From assembly GCF_029962835.1 (NCBI RefSeq), contig NC_080575.1:41144336-41208335 (forward strand): 64,000 nucleotides of DNA, given 5' to 3'. The stretch comes from Magnolia sinica (Eukaryota > Streptophyta > Magnoliopsida > Magnoliales > Magnoliaceae). How positions within the stretch are numbered: the first letter of the stretch is position 1; each line of letters opens with the position of its first letter. The position numbers were made by a program, and so were the translations under genes. The notes under the pieces are model-generated. The model ran no database searches and was not told where the DNA came from. It saw only the letters and a program-made list of their open reading frames with translations. This document shows positions 46,320-58,239 of this stretch, in pieces.

Positions 46320-46870
46320 CTTAATATCCTCCCTCTACCATGTGGGGCCAACCTTTAATATGGACTGTTCATTATGCTAGGCCCACCTTAGCCATGTATT
46401 CAATATGAAATACTCATCGTGTGAGGCTTACCTTCGCTGTGGATCACCCACCTTGGAAAGCCCACCTTTGATGCGGGCAATCCATCATGTGGGGACCACC
46501 TTGGGTGTGGGCCTCCATCATGTTGGCCATTAGATGGGGGCCATCCATCATGCGGGGCCCACCTTTTATGTGGATTGTCCATCATGTGGGCCCAACTTTG
46601 AAGTGACTAGTCCAGGGGACTGCCTTGGACCTAATCAAGGGCTTACCTTTGATGTGAGTTGTCCTCATGTGAGGCTCACCTTGATATGGGTCATCCATCA
46701 TGTGGGGCCCACCATCAATGCTATTGCCCTCATGTGAGGCCCAACTTTGACGTGGACCATCCATCGTGTGGGCCTCAGCTTTGATGTAGGCGGTCCATTG
46801 TGTGGACCCCAACTTTGATGTAGGTCGTCCATCATGTAGAGCTCAAGGCTAATTAGAGTTATCCTCTGAT
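46320..46870. repeat. Minisatellite of GGGCCCACC-type units
   Basis: About 14 diverged units of 35-45 bases, each with a CATCATGTGGGGCCCACCTT-like core and TTTGATGTGGRYYRTCC. The overlapping ORFs on both strands (for example 46582-46812) are translations of the repeat. Confidence 0.85.
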
Positions 46871-49000
46871 CGCAATTAGGATGGTTTGGATTGTTGCATA
46901 ATGATGTCATGTGTACCTACCAGCATCTTTAAATAGTGGTGGAATATCACAGAATTCATGTTCTTAGGACAATACGCGGTCATAATAGTTCAAAATGGTG
47001 GTGACTAAGTATTCTTAAGTCATATTTGGCACACATCATTAGGAATAGTACTACTGCAATATATTAGTTTGAGTTTGACAAGCAGATATATGCTATGCGG
47101 GGATAGCCATATTATTAAAATATGGCCATTTTTGCATCATTTTTACGTGTTATATGAGGTATTATCCATGTAGAAAAACACGTAATACATCTATTTCAAT
47201 AGAGAAAAGTGTGAACTATTTTTGCATGCTTTCTGAAAGTTCAACTCCTTAGTAGTTTTTTGTACCAAACTTCACCTTTGTGTGAATTTTGAAATATTTA
47301 TGTTTGTTAATATAGATCAATTCTTCATCTATATACAATCAAATTTCAAAACTCTAATATGAGTAAGTCAATGTAATATGAATACGAAGAATCAATGTTA
47401 TTTATTTTTTAGTTGAGAAGGCCTTTCCTAATCTATATCAATAAGTAAATAAAACCAAAGCTACTAAATCTTTACATTATGTGTAGAGAATGGTTAGAAA
47501 AACGTGAATCATTAATCAAGTGACTCGCAATAAAAATGGTAAGAGAAAAGAGGTAAAGATCCCCATTTTCTCTCTCTAAATCCATCTTTCTCTTTAATCA
47601 TAGACATACAATCTTAAATAGAGATGACACATACACACGTAGAGATGAGTTCTATTCCCAAGGCTTGAGAATATGATCTTATATAATAGGGGTTCTTAGG
47701 GTTTAATATAAGTATCTATTTTGGTACCCTGGTATTCTAAATTTATGTCTGTCATCCATCATCTAAAGTCCATCTACCTATAGACACTCCATTTTTGCGT
47801 CCTACCAAGTAAAATTAGAATATCACTTATAATATGTCAAATTAACACATTTGGTCATAGATAAACACCCAATTTTAAAATTTCCTTCTTTCCTGCTCTA
47901 AACCCCTCTATTCATCAATGCAAGCATACATCCATATGTCCACAATCACACCGCACATCACACACAACACTTCATTTTTCACCTAGGAATCATCATCTCC
48001 GACTACTAGTACAGTTTTGCACAGGGTTCCTTAATGTCATTTTGTCATTCAAACAATACTATAAATAACGCATGGTATCATCTTCACATCCAAATGAATT
48101 GTCATTTCTACACCTTAGTGGCTCATGAGGACATTTTCTACATATAAATCATTATCAAAGACATTTGCATACTACTAGCATCATTTCAACAATAGTAAGT
48201 CATCGTGTATGACCCACGATATCATGTTTGCATGCAGGAGTTGAAGGTGTCGGGTTTGCACTCACTAGTCACTACCAATGATGTACAATATGACTTTGTT
48301 GCACTCATACAACACTATTAATAACACATGATATATTTACATAGGGAACACGTATCACACATGTGAGATCATAATTTTTAGTTATTAGGAGTTATTCTTT
48401 TTATTCCATATGAGCTAGAGAGTGATTTTTCTCTATAAATTACAATTTCGTACCTCTTAACCAAAAGAACTTACATTCTTGAAATCCCGGGGATTCCATA
48501 AGAGCCAAAAGAAATAAAATTCTCTAATCTCTAGCCAAAGAACTTGGGGACTCAAGGAAGTCTAGGAATAAGGTGGGCCATTTGTTAAAGGCAGTAAACC
48601 TTAATGTGGGGTCATTTCTTTTTTTTCTTTTTTTTAAGAATTATTCATATTTTTTTTTATACATAATCATTCATCATCAATGTTATCCTTGGAATCATTC
48701 CTGATTTTCTTAAATCATTCATAATTTTCCTACATATGTTGGCCTTTAAACTCTGTTTCAATCAGTGAGAGGAAAGAAAACTCGGCAAGATAAGCACGAT
48801 CACTCCTCTTGCTTGCATATTTAATCATTGAAAAATAAAATATTAAAGAGTCACGTACGATGAAAGGAAGAGAAGTTTCTATATCTTCTCCTCTTTGATG
48901 CAAGGTTATTTAAAAAAAAAAAAAAAAAAAACTATTTTAAAAGGAATAATATAAAACGGTTTTACAAATGATATATAAGATATACATGCTATTCTTTGGT
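46871..49000. other. AT-rich DNA, no recognisable gene
   Basis: No ORF, tRNA-like or element end could be supported over about 2.1 kb. There is a poly-A tract of about 19 at 48912-48930 and a T-rich stretch at 48617-48660. Confidence 0.5.
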
Positions 49001-49138
49001 AGTTAGCTCATGTCTAAGTCAAACCTCACTAAGGTACTCTGCAGGTGTAACATAAGTTTATGAGTGTAACATAAGTTTATGAACATTGTCTAATACAGTA
49101 GCTCTCCATAAGTGTATTGATATCTATAATCACCAACA
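49001..49138 (-). mobile_element. Start of a copia 3' LTR
   Basis: On the minus strand AAAAGAGAAG (polypurine tract, 49141-49150) is followed by TGTTGGTGATTATAG, the LTR start at 49138. The far end is not defined; I see no clear TG boundary down to 48900. Confidence 0.5.
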
Positions 49139-50247
49139 CTTCTCTTTTAAGTTGGTGCATGGATATTGTTCATGCCTAGCTTGACACAAATGGTCGAGAC
49201 AAAATATATGTGGCTTTGGTAAAGATATCGACTTAATTGATCTTCTAAACGAACATAGGTGTGTGTAAAAGATTGGCAACCAATTTCTCCCGAGTGAAAT
49301 GATAGTCAACTTTAATATGCTTTGCTCATTTTATTGAAATTTGAATTAGATACAATATGTATTGTTGTATGATTATTACAATGCAAACGAATATGGGAAG
49401 ATATTGTAAGTTTCACATCTAAATGATAACCTTCACCCATATTAGTTCACAAACGGTATGAACCATTGCACAATATTCAGCTTCACAAGTAGAGAGAGCA
49501 TCAACAGATTTCTTCTTGTTTTCATATATAACGAGATTTTCCCTAACAAAAGTGCAATACCCCGCAGTAAAGCGTCAATGGGAGAAAGAACTAACCCAAT
49601 TAAAATTACCAAATTCTTTGATATTCAAGTGTCTATGATTGAAATAAAGGAGACCATGATTAGGAGAAGCCTTCAAATAACAAAGGAATTGATAAAATAT
49701 CTTAAGGTGGTGACAACAAGGTTATCGCATGAAGTAGCTAAAAATTCCAACATCATACGATATATTTGGATGAGTAAAACCAGGATAAATTAAGTGATCC
49801 ACTAGTCAACGATACATGCTCGAATTATCAATTTCATCCAACTGTGGTCCGTGTAATTATGATTGGCTTCAATAGGATATCAATAGATCAAGCACCTAGT
49901 AAGCCAACCTAAAAAAGTAAATTCTTGAACATTTTGTTAAAATGGAAAAAAAAAAAATCATTGTTTAGAGTGAGTGTTCTCAATGCCAAGAAAGTACTTT
50001 AGTAACCTCGTATCTTTTATTTTAAACATTGAAGCCAAGAATAACTTAACATTCTCAATTTTAGTTGTATTTATACCAGTGAGAATATGTCATCAATATA
50101 TACAAAAGAATCGTCATATGGTCATCTATATGTTTAACAAAGATAGAATGATTAAAAGTATCTCTTTTAAATCCAATAGTTAAAATTGTATTTTTTAAGT
50201 TTTACAAACTAAGCATAAGGTGACTGTTTAAGTCCATATACAACTTT
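49139..50247 (-). pseudogene. copia RT and RNase H remnant
   Basis: On the minus strand: KVVYGLKQSPYA at about 50240, then LLYIDDILTGINTTKIENVKLF with the YIDD motif, then KDTRLLKYFLGIE. RNase H pieces follow (ALLVKLNIVQWFIPFVN, ILKLTIISLGRNWL), and CEAEYC-type sequence appears in another frame near 49470. Many stops and frameshifts. It is cut at about 50247 by the family-L LTR; the 5' half of the copia element would be right of the window's nest. Confidence 0.8.
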
Positions 50248-53200
50248 TGTGGCCTGTATCCTAGTCCGTATCATTCCTTAGACTTCTGCGATCCTCCCCA
50301 TCGAATTCTGGCAACCCGCGACCTGTAAACAGCATTTGCGTGCGATCTTAAGTTGTATCTCGTATATCTGAATCGACTCGATTTGAAACTTGTACCCTAG
50401 CGACGCGCTGTCACCGTGGTTTTAACGCCGCGTCTTACGCACCAATGCGATACCCAGGCCAGGATTTGTGGGCCTGCGTATATTTTGAGGAAACGCTGCG
50501 CATTGCGAATCCCGAGAGAATCTCTACCCACCTATCACATCAATCAATCAAGTACAAGTTAAGTACACATCCCATCACAATCCATGCTTTCTTTCTCCCC
50601 AAGATAAGCAACCCCCCAAAGTCAACTCTCATGTCACTCACACCCATCACTCTACCCATCACTCCATCCTATCTCCCTTACAACCCATCCTCTCATTCTC
50701 ATTCTCTACCCATTCCCCAAGCAACTAATGAGAGAAAACATCTAAGCATTCCAAGGAGAGATTAGCCGAGGGTGTGGCTCACTTCCTATCCCAAAACTCT
50801 CAATCCAACCCTTCAATCTTCATCTTCCACCATTAAAGGTTGAGCCAATGAGCTTAACATTCCAAGAAACCAAGAAGAAGATCCAATGGTGGGTGTTTTG
50901 TAGAATTAGATTATAATTTTAGTGATGGGCCAAATAGGGCCTACCAATTGATAGTAGGATCCTATTTTGGACCCTAGTTATGGCCAATGGCCCACCATGA
51001 TTCATATGTTCATCCCATAATAGGGTCATTCTCCATGGATCCCATTATGATTTTTATTTTCCTATTATAGAAAGGTCATCTAAACCTTGATCTTGTGGAT
51101 GGGAAAGGGATTTCCACCATTGATTTTTATGATTTGAAGGCCCACATGATTTGGGACATATCTTGATGTATGCATTGTAATCCTAGGAGGGCTCATAGTG
51201 GCGGAGCCCTCCACCTCACGTCTCTCTCTCTCTCTCTTCCCTATTTTGCCGCCCACCATGATGACTGTATTTTTTTATCCAGATCGTCCAACAGCATGGG
51301 GCGCACCGTGGTGTTTCATCCAAACCGTCCAGCCATGGACGTCCAGTAGCATAGGTTGCTAGATTGTATGAAGTGATAACACAAATATCAGCTTGATTCA
51401 AAACGAGTGGGCCACGCTGACATGGACCCCACTTGATGTGTTGTATATCCACGTCGTCCATCTGGACGTGGGACCCTCTGCATGTGTGGCGTCTCCACCG
51501 TCCAATTGGGATGGTGGGACCCACCGTGATATAAGTGTTTACCGTCCATCAGTGGACGCTGCTTGATGTCAGTCTAGCAGCTATGGGACCCACCATGATG
51601 TGTTATCCATATCGTCCAATCATTTGTAGAGATCGTTTTATGGCATTACAAAGAGAATGAGATGGATCTAAATTTCAAGTGGGGCCCACCATTATGTATT
51701 TTATCCACGCTGTCCAGCAGCCGTGGGTCCCAACTTGATATATGTGGTGTACCCACACCGTCCAGCAAGGGACGATGGATCCCACATGATATATGTGTTG
51801 TACTCCACCGTCTAACCACGTGGACGGTGGGGTCCTGATGTAAGTGTTTTATCTACACCATCCCTGTATGTGGGACGGTGTGACCCACCGTGATGAATGT
51901 TCTGATCCACACCGTCCACTGTCCAGCATGTGGATGGTGGGTCCCACAAAGATGTATGTGTTTGATGGTGGGACATACCGTGGTGTATGTATTTTATCTG
52001 CATCGTCTAGCTGGGACGGGATCCATCGTGATGTATGTATTTTATCTGCACTGTCTAGCTAGGACAGGACCCACCTAAGGTATGTTTTGTATGCACGCCG
52101 TCCATGGGGCAGCGGCCCACCATGATGTATTTTATCCATGCCGTCCAAGGCAGGCAGCCCATCGTGATGTATGTGTTGTATATCCATGTTATCCATTTGG
52201 TGGGGCCCATCTGACTTGTGTAGGGCCCACCTGCTGTTTGTGCAAGGCCCATCTCATTATGGCAGGCCCACTTGCTGAATGTGCAGGGCCCACCTGCTGT
52301 ATATGAGGCCCATGTGAGAGGCCCACTGTGATGTATATTAGGCCCATGTTATGAGGCCCGTTGTGATGTATACAAGGCCCATTGTGATTGTATGTGAGGC
52401 CCATTGGGAATATGTAAGGCCCACCACAATGTATGTGTTATATACACACTGTTTATCCATTTTTAGGTCGTGGGCCCCATCTCTTTATGTAGGCCCACCA
52501 TGTATGAGTGATGGGCACGCGCTATCCATCCACTTCCTAGATAATTGGAGGGCCAAGAGCCCCATTATGATTCCAATTCCAATCCCAAATGGATCGCACC
52601 TTAGAACAATAGTGGTTAAAGGTCCACCGTTGTAAACCTCCCTAGGGCACATTGTTAAACCTATACCTTGTTGGGTTAACCCAAATTGTTGGGCCTCCAT
52701 TGGTGATACCCATCTCACTTTATTGGGCTAACCCGAACTGTTGGGCCCCATTGATGTTAGTGCCTTCCACCTCACCTTATAGGATTATCCCAGCCTTGAG
52801 GCCCACCTTGTTTGTACCGAGCCTCCATAGGGAAGCTAGCTTATGGCATAATATAGTGGATGAGGAAGCCCACTTATTGCAGTTAAGCTCATCTTCTTGA
52901 CTCCCTTGTTGTATGCCCATTAGGTTCACCCCATGAGGTCTATCCCCATTGATGTTAGTGATACCCACCTTCCCTCGTTGGGCTATCCCAAACCTTTAGG
53001 CCCCCATTGATGATGGTGTCTTCCACCATACCTTGTAGGATTATCTAAATCATAGAACCCACCTTGTGTTCATACCGGGCCTTCCATAGGAAATGTGACC
53101 CACCTAAACACATGTGTTTACCCAAGTTTAGTAACCATATCCAAGGCCCACTTAGATGTTGAGTGGGCTACCCAATCCGTGTGGAAGGACACATAGTCCT

Positions 53201-54055
53201 AAATGTATGGACCCCACCAAAGCCCACCTTGTGTACGTATCAGGCCCCATAGGAAGCCCAGTTTCTTACATGATAGAGAGGGTGAGGAAACCCACTTATT
53301 GTACGTAGACTCATCCTCCTAACTCGCCTTGTTGTATACCCACTTGACTCACCCTATGAGGCATATCTTATCCTTGGACCCAGTTGCTAGGACCGCGGTA
53401 TCACGTATGTATCATCCACACCGTCCATTTACTTTTTGGGACAAGGGTGAGGCGCATCCTTAATGTTAGTATATCATCTAGGCCATCCACTGATTGAAGG
53501 AGAGTACATCACCACCCCTTGCCATTGATAGAAGAATAGTTAGTATTAGATTTGGTATATCCACTGTATAGAGCCTATCTCGATGAATGGGTTAGATCCG
53601 CCGTCCTTCCAGTGGACCTCGCCTTGGGATATATGTTATATTAGTGTCTTGAGAAGCTAATGTTAGTCTAACGTGGAACATACCACAAGGACTTCTATAT
53701 GGGGCATGTCGTTAAGCTCTCACTCTTTGTATGTGATATACCGGTTAGGGTCGATTATTGTCTGCTACATCTGATAATCATACTAGTGTACTTAGTCTAG
53801 TAGGACACACTAAGAATATGTTTAATATTACATCATAATATATGCACATATGCATCATTTGTATGTCTGTTATGAGGAATGATTGATCATAGCATATGTC
53901 ATTGGGCTGAGATGTCCCAAGGACTCCTTGTGAGGCGAAGTTGCCCCACATGATTGCGTAATATGCGCGGGGTCTGATGCATGACTGGATGGTATGACTC
54001 ATGCATCTCAGATTTTGGGTGACATGATCACTTTGCGCCCTAGCGACATTAGGGT
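50248..54055 (+). mobile_element. Family-L chromovirus LTR, plus strand, 3' end interrupted
   Basis: The start TGTGGCCTGTATCCTAG aligns with TGTCAAGCTGTGCTCTAG, the start of the minus-strand copy at 58063. It then shares GATCCTCCC.TCGAATTCTGG and CAACCCGCGACC. At 54055 it stops at TTAGGGT. The 33290-34286 copy shows that about 990 further bases are expected. The missing end should resume right of the element inserted here. It contains a large GGGCCCACC-motif array (51290-52480) and a set of TTGGGCTAACCC/CCACCTTG units (52640-53350). Confidence 0.7.
51290..52480 (+). repeat. Array of MITE-arm-like motifs within the LTR
   Basis: More than 20 diverged units of 40-65 bases: GTGGGACCCACCATGATGTA, TGTATTTTATCCACACCGTC, CAGC.GTGGACGG. 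Toward 52200-52420 they shorten to GGGCCCACCTGCTGTATGTG units of 20-30 bases. The unit matches the inner arms of the MITEs upstream of the kinase. Confidence 0.85.
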
Positions 54056-57000
54056 TGTCATGCCCCAAACTCGAAAACTAGGCTCATAAAATTTTTGATC
54101 ACCGAATTCGGCGCCAACAGCCTCCGTAGTACCCCATTCTCTACTTCTAGTGCCCATACACTAGATTCCAATCCTGGGACCCTACAAGGAGGATTTAGAT
54201 TATAAACTGGTTTCATAATTAGCATAACCATAAGCATACCCACGAATAAATAACCAGAACCCCATCATAAAATTCACTATGATAAAAAAACTTTAAAGTA
54301 CAATGCGCATAAAGGGAAATACAATGATAATAATAACAACTTTCCAGAAGCTCAACTGCATGCTCCTGATCCTACTAAGCTATGGTTGGGTCCTGGCGTC
54401 ACTTACATGCATCAATCGTGCACAAGCTTATAAAAAGCTTAGAGGATGGTGAAAGTGTATGCGTAATATAAGTGTGCTTAAGATGTAATATCAGAGTAAT
54501 GCGGAATTTTCTCGTAAGTCTATGAATGCAATCAGCCATACCAAAGCTATGCGATGTAAGGCATGAATGTTATAGGCCATACCAAGGCCATGCGATGCAA
54601 AGCCTACATGGCCAGGGTCATATGCGAGATGCAACTCTAGCATATCAGTCCTCCTCAGGGACCACATATTAGTACAACTCATCTCTGAAATATCACCGGG
54701 GTCTAGTGCACTCCACATTGGCTGCCACCTCCCTAGCCGCACAACCAAGTAAGTGAAAGAGACCTCACTACCTGCCTACTAATATTAGCCCAGCTTGTCG
54801 GTAGTAGACCCTCTTGCAAGCTGGTCAGACTTAGCTTAGTTTAAAGCCCCCTCACTCGGGCGGGTAAGGCCACACCCCCTTCCAACCGACCATGACACAG
54901 TAAGAGATGTGGCCTACTGGTATACGATACTCGTCCGCTCATACATCGACTCGGTCTCCACGTTGGAGCATCTTCTAGTATCGTCAGGTTTAAGGACTTT
55001 CACCCAGGGACATCCTTCGCGTCCCATATAAAGAGAAAATTTTTAGTGTCCAAACCTACCATCCATGATATGCCTGTGGAGGTTATGGCCCTGATGTTGC
55101 TAGGGTGTACAACAATCACAACACACAATATAAGATGCATGAGTCACACAGTCCAATCATGCATCAATCCTGCGCATATCATGCGCTCATGTGGGACGGC
55201 TCCACCTATCAAGGAGTCCCATAAACAACCTACCCTATGGCATATGTAATGGTCAATCACATCTCATAATAGTCATACAGATGATGTGTATGGGCATGAA
55301 TCATGATGTTATGCTGTCACACACTCGTAATCGGCCTTGATAATTGGCCTATATGCAAGGCGGGGTCCATAGATGAACAACCGATCTAATCCATAATATA
55401 AGGATAGGCCCTCGGCCGTGGATATGCCAAATCCGGTAGCATGGAGTCATCCATCTATAGCGATGATGGACCATGCAATATCAATAGGGCCCAATGATTT
55501 AGGATAACCCACTAGAGAATGATTGGAACGGGCCTAACAAGGCCTAAGGGAAGGTCACAATGTGGACATGTAACCATCATTGCCCCATCAATGTAGACAT
55601 TTAACCAACATTGCTCCCAAGAAGTGACCCACATAGAGCCAAATATATAGTGGGCCCATGGCCTCACATAAGGGCCTCATATACTACATAATGGGCCTCA
55701 CACAAGGGGCATAATGTACATCACATTGGGCCTCGCTTATGGGTCACATATGCATCACATTGGGCCTCACTCATGGGCCACATATACACCATAATGGGAC
55801 TTATCACATGGGCCATATATACATTCCATCAGGCCTCATCATATGGGCCTCATACACATCAAATTGGGCCTCACATAGGGGCCACATTTACACCATAATG
55901 GGCCTTATCACATGAGCCATATATACATTCCATCGGGCCTCATCATATGGGCCTCATACACATCAGATTGGGCCTCACATATGGACCTCATACACATCAA
56001 ATTGGGCCTCACATACGGGCCATAAATACATCACATTGGGCCTCATTCAAAGGCCTTATAAACATCACCATGTGGGGTCCATAGGCTAGACTTGGACGGC
56101 ACTGATAAGACACGTACATCATGCGAGAGCCACATGGATGGGCGGTGTTTATACAACACATACATCATGGCTGGCATCACATCGTCCCAATCCAGTGGAT
56201 GGTGTGGATATAAAATAAATACATCAAGGTGGGTCCCACCTGCCCACACGTGTCACACGTGTGGGGTGGGCCCACACCCCAAATAGGGGGATGGCATGGT
56301 TGAAATAAATACATCATGGTGGAGGCCCACTGTCCTCAAATGGACGGACGATTTGCATAAAATACATGCATCAGAGATGGGGTCCACCGTTCCTGGTAGA
56401 TGGACGGTGGATATAGAATATGTACAGCAAGGTGGGTGCCATGCCACACGTGCAGCACGTGTGGGCTGGGCCCCACACACTGCATGGATGGACAGTATGG
56501 AGATAACACATACCTCGTGATGGGACCACTGAACTCACTGACGTCAATTGTAGTGGGGCCCACCGCTCCATCTTTGCTAGACTGACGTCTAGGATAAAAC
56601 CCACACATCACATGGGCCCACATGAATGGGGTGTGTACATCAGAGGTGGGTCCACATGTGTGACCCACCTCAGCTTTGAATAAAGCTAATATTTGCATTG
56701 ACCCTTCTCTCATCCGGGCGTCCTGGACATCTAGAAGATGGATGGCCTGAATGGAACACATCATCAAGGCGGGCCTACTCCTTACCCTATACGGATGGCC
56801 TGGGTGAAGTACTACTAGGTGGGTCCCACATGAGTGGCCCACCAAGGCTTAATCAGTCTGATATTTATGATTTTCCCTCCATCTGGGCTGACCCGAAATA
56901 GACAGCAAGTGGGCCTCATTTGCTGGACGTCCAACAAAATCTGGACAGTCCAAATTTGTTGATCATATTAAGTGGGCCACACACACATCATTATCATCAC

Positions 57001-58063
57001 CATAAGAAGAAGAGAGAGAAAAAGAGAAGAAGAAAGACCGGCCAAAGGGAGGGGACCCCGCCACTATGGGCCCCTCAAAAGATCCAAACTATACATCATG
57101 GTCATCATAAGGGTCCCATGCATGCATGAGCCCTATAATAGAAAATCTGAGGCGGGGATGTGATCCCCACCATGCAATTCAAGGGTCTAGATGACCCATC
57201 AATGAACTAAATCAAATAATACATCATGATGGGGTCCATTGGCTTGTGCATGCAACCAAGGTGGGCCATTGGCCACACCTAGGGGGTAAAATAGGATCTC
57301 CACCATTGATTGGTGGGTCCTATAGGCCCTCAAGCAAGAATAGAATGAAGATCCATGGAGAAAATGAAAGAAACTACACCTAAGATGAACCCACCTTCAA
57401 ATCTTCTTATCCTTCTTCCACCAATGGCTTCCAATGCTCCAAGGAGTGAGATTGAAGGGTTGAGATTGATTTTTGAGGGTTGGATATGGGGGATTAGGGA
57501 GAAAGAGTTGCCGAAATTTTTTTGAGTTGCTTGGAGTCCTAAGCTTTGACAATGGAGAATGACCAAGCTCTGACAATGGAGAATGAAGAAGAAAGAGGGA
57601 GGGAGAGATGGAGAAAAGTGAGAGAAATGATTGCTGGGAAGGTAATTATGAGTTTGGGGAAGAGAAAAGCATGATTACAAGCAAGCATGGGACTAGGGTG
57701 GCTACGGTGGCCAGGGTAGGTTAGGGTGGCTAGGTGTAGGTTAGGGTGAGGTCATCCTTATAATGGCCTAGGGAAATGTGTCATGGGATAGGTGGGTCCC
57801 GCAATATGCGGTCCATGGCCATGATCATGCGCGGCCCATATCTCATGATCTAGGCGTCGGATCGATGCACGATTTGCGGCGTCGGAATCACTGCAACAGC
57901 ATAATCGCAATGGCGCAGGCCTCGGGTCGAGTCGACTCGGGTTTATAGGATGGGACTCAAGGTCGCACACAAATAAAATCTATGGATCGCGGGTCACCAG
58001 AATTAGACCGGGAGGACCGCGGGATCCTATGGAACAGAATGGACACTAGAGCACAGCTTGACA
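54056..58063 (-). mobile_element. 3' LTR of a family-L chromovirus, minus strand (4.0 kb)
   Basis: On the minus strand it begins TGTCAAGCTGTGC after a polypurine tract and ends TTTGGGGCATGACA. TGTCA and TGACA pair as termini. Colinear blocks match the plus-strand LTR at 50248-54055. The candidate target site before it is AGGGT (54051-54055). The inserted element and its target are the same family. ORFs inside (for example minus 56336-56845, 57330-57566) fall in repeats or lack similarity. Confidence 0.8.
55640..56900 (-). repeat. Two adjoining arrays in the minus-strand family-L LTR
   Basis: 55640-56060 holds TGGGCCTCACATATGGGCC / ATACACATCAAATTGGGCC units of about 30-36 bases. 56060-56900 holds units with ACATCATGGTGGGACCCAC, TGGACGGTGTGGATAAAAC and GTGTGGGCTGGGCCCAC. 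These are the reverse-orientation counterpart of 51290-52480. Confidence 0.82.
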
Positions 58064-58076
58064 GCTCTCCCCTCCT
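58064..58076 (-). other. Polypurine tract of the family-L element
   Basis: Minus strand AGGAGGGGAGAGC directly before the LTR start TGTCAAGC. Confidence 0.75.
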
Positions 58077-58138
58077 AATAAAAATTTTATCCTCAAAATT
58101 TACTATCATGCAGAACAAAGCAAGGGAAGAAGAGAAAT

Positions 58139-58153
58139 CATCATCATCATCAT

Positions 58154-58185
<32 letters not shown>
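58139..58185. repeat. (CAT)n-(CA)n-(TA)n compound microsatellite
   Basis: Five to six CAT/ATC units, then CACACACA..., then TATATATATA, just inside the element's 3' end. Confidence 0.92.
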
Positions 58186-58239
58186 ATATTCAATGCAATA
58201 TAAGCACAATCAATCAATAAACAAATGGGGATAGCGCTC

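Noticed and set aside
49458..49793. 111-codon plus-strand ORF
   Set aside because: Antisense of a degenerate copia RNase H region; no similarity in this frame.
51290..52480. CRISPR-like regular repeats
   Set aside because: Eukaryotic LTR array; units vary in length and sequence, and there are no unique spacers or cas genes.
56336..56845. 169-codon minus-strand ORF
   Set aside because: It lies wholly in the GGGCCCACC-type array of an LTR; overlapping ORFs occur on both strands and the composition follows the repeat.
57330..57566. 78-codon minus ORF in the LTR
   Set aside because: No similarity, no conserved counterpart seen in the other family-L LTR copies.
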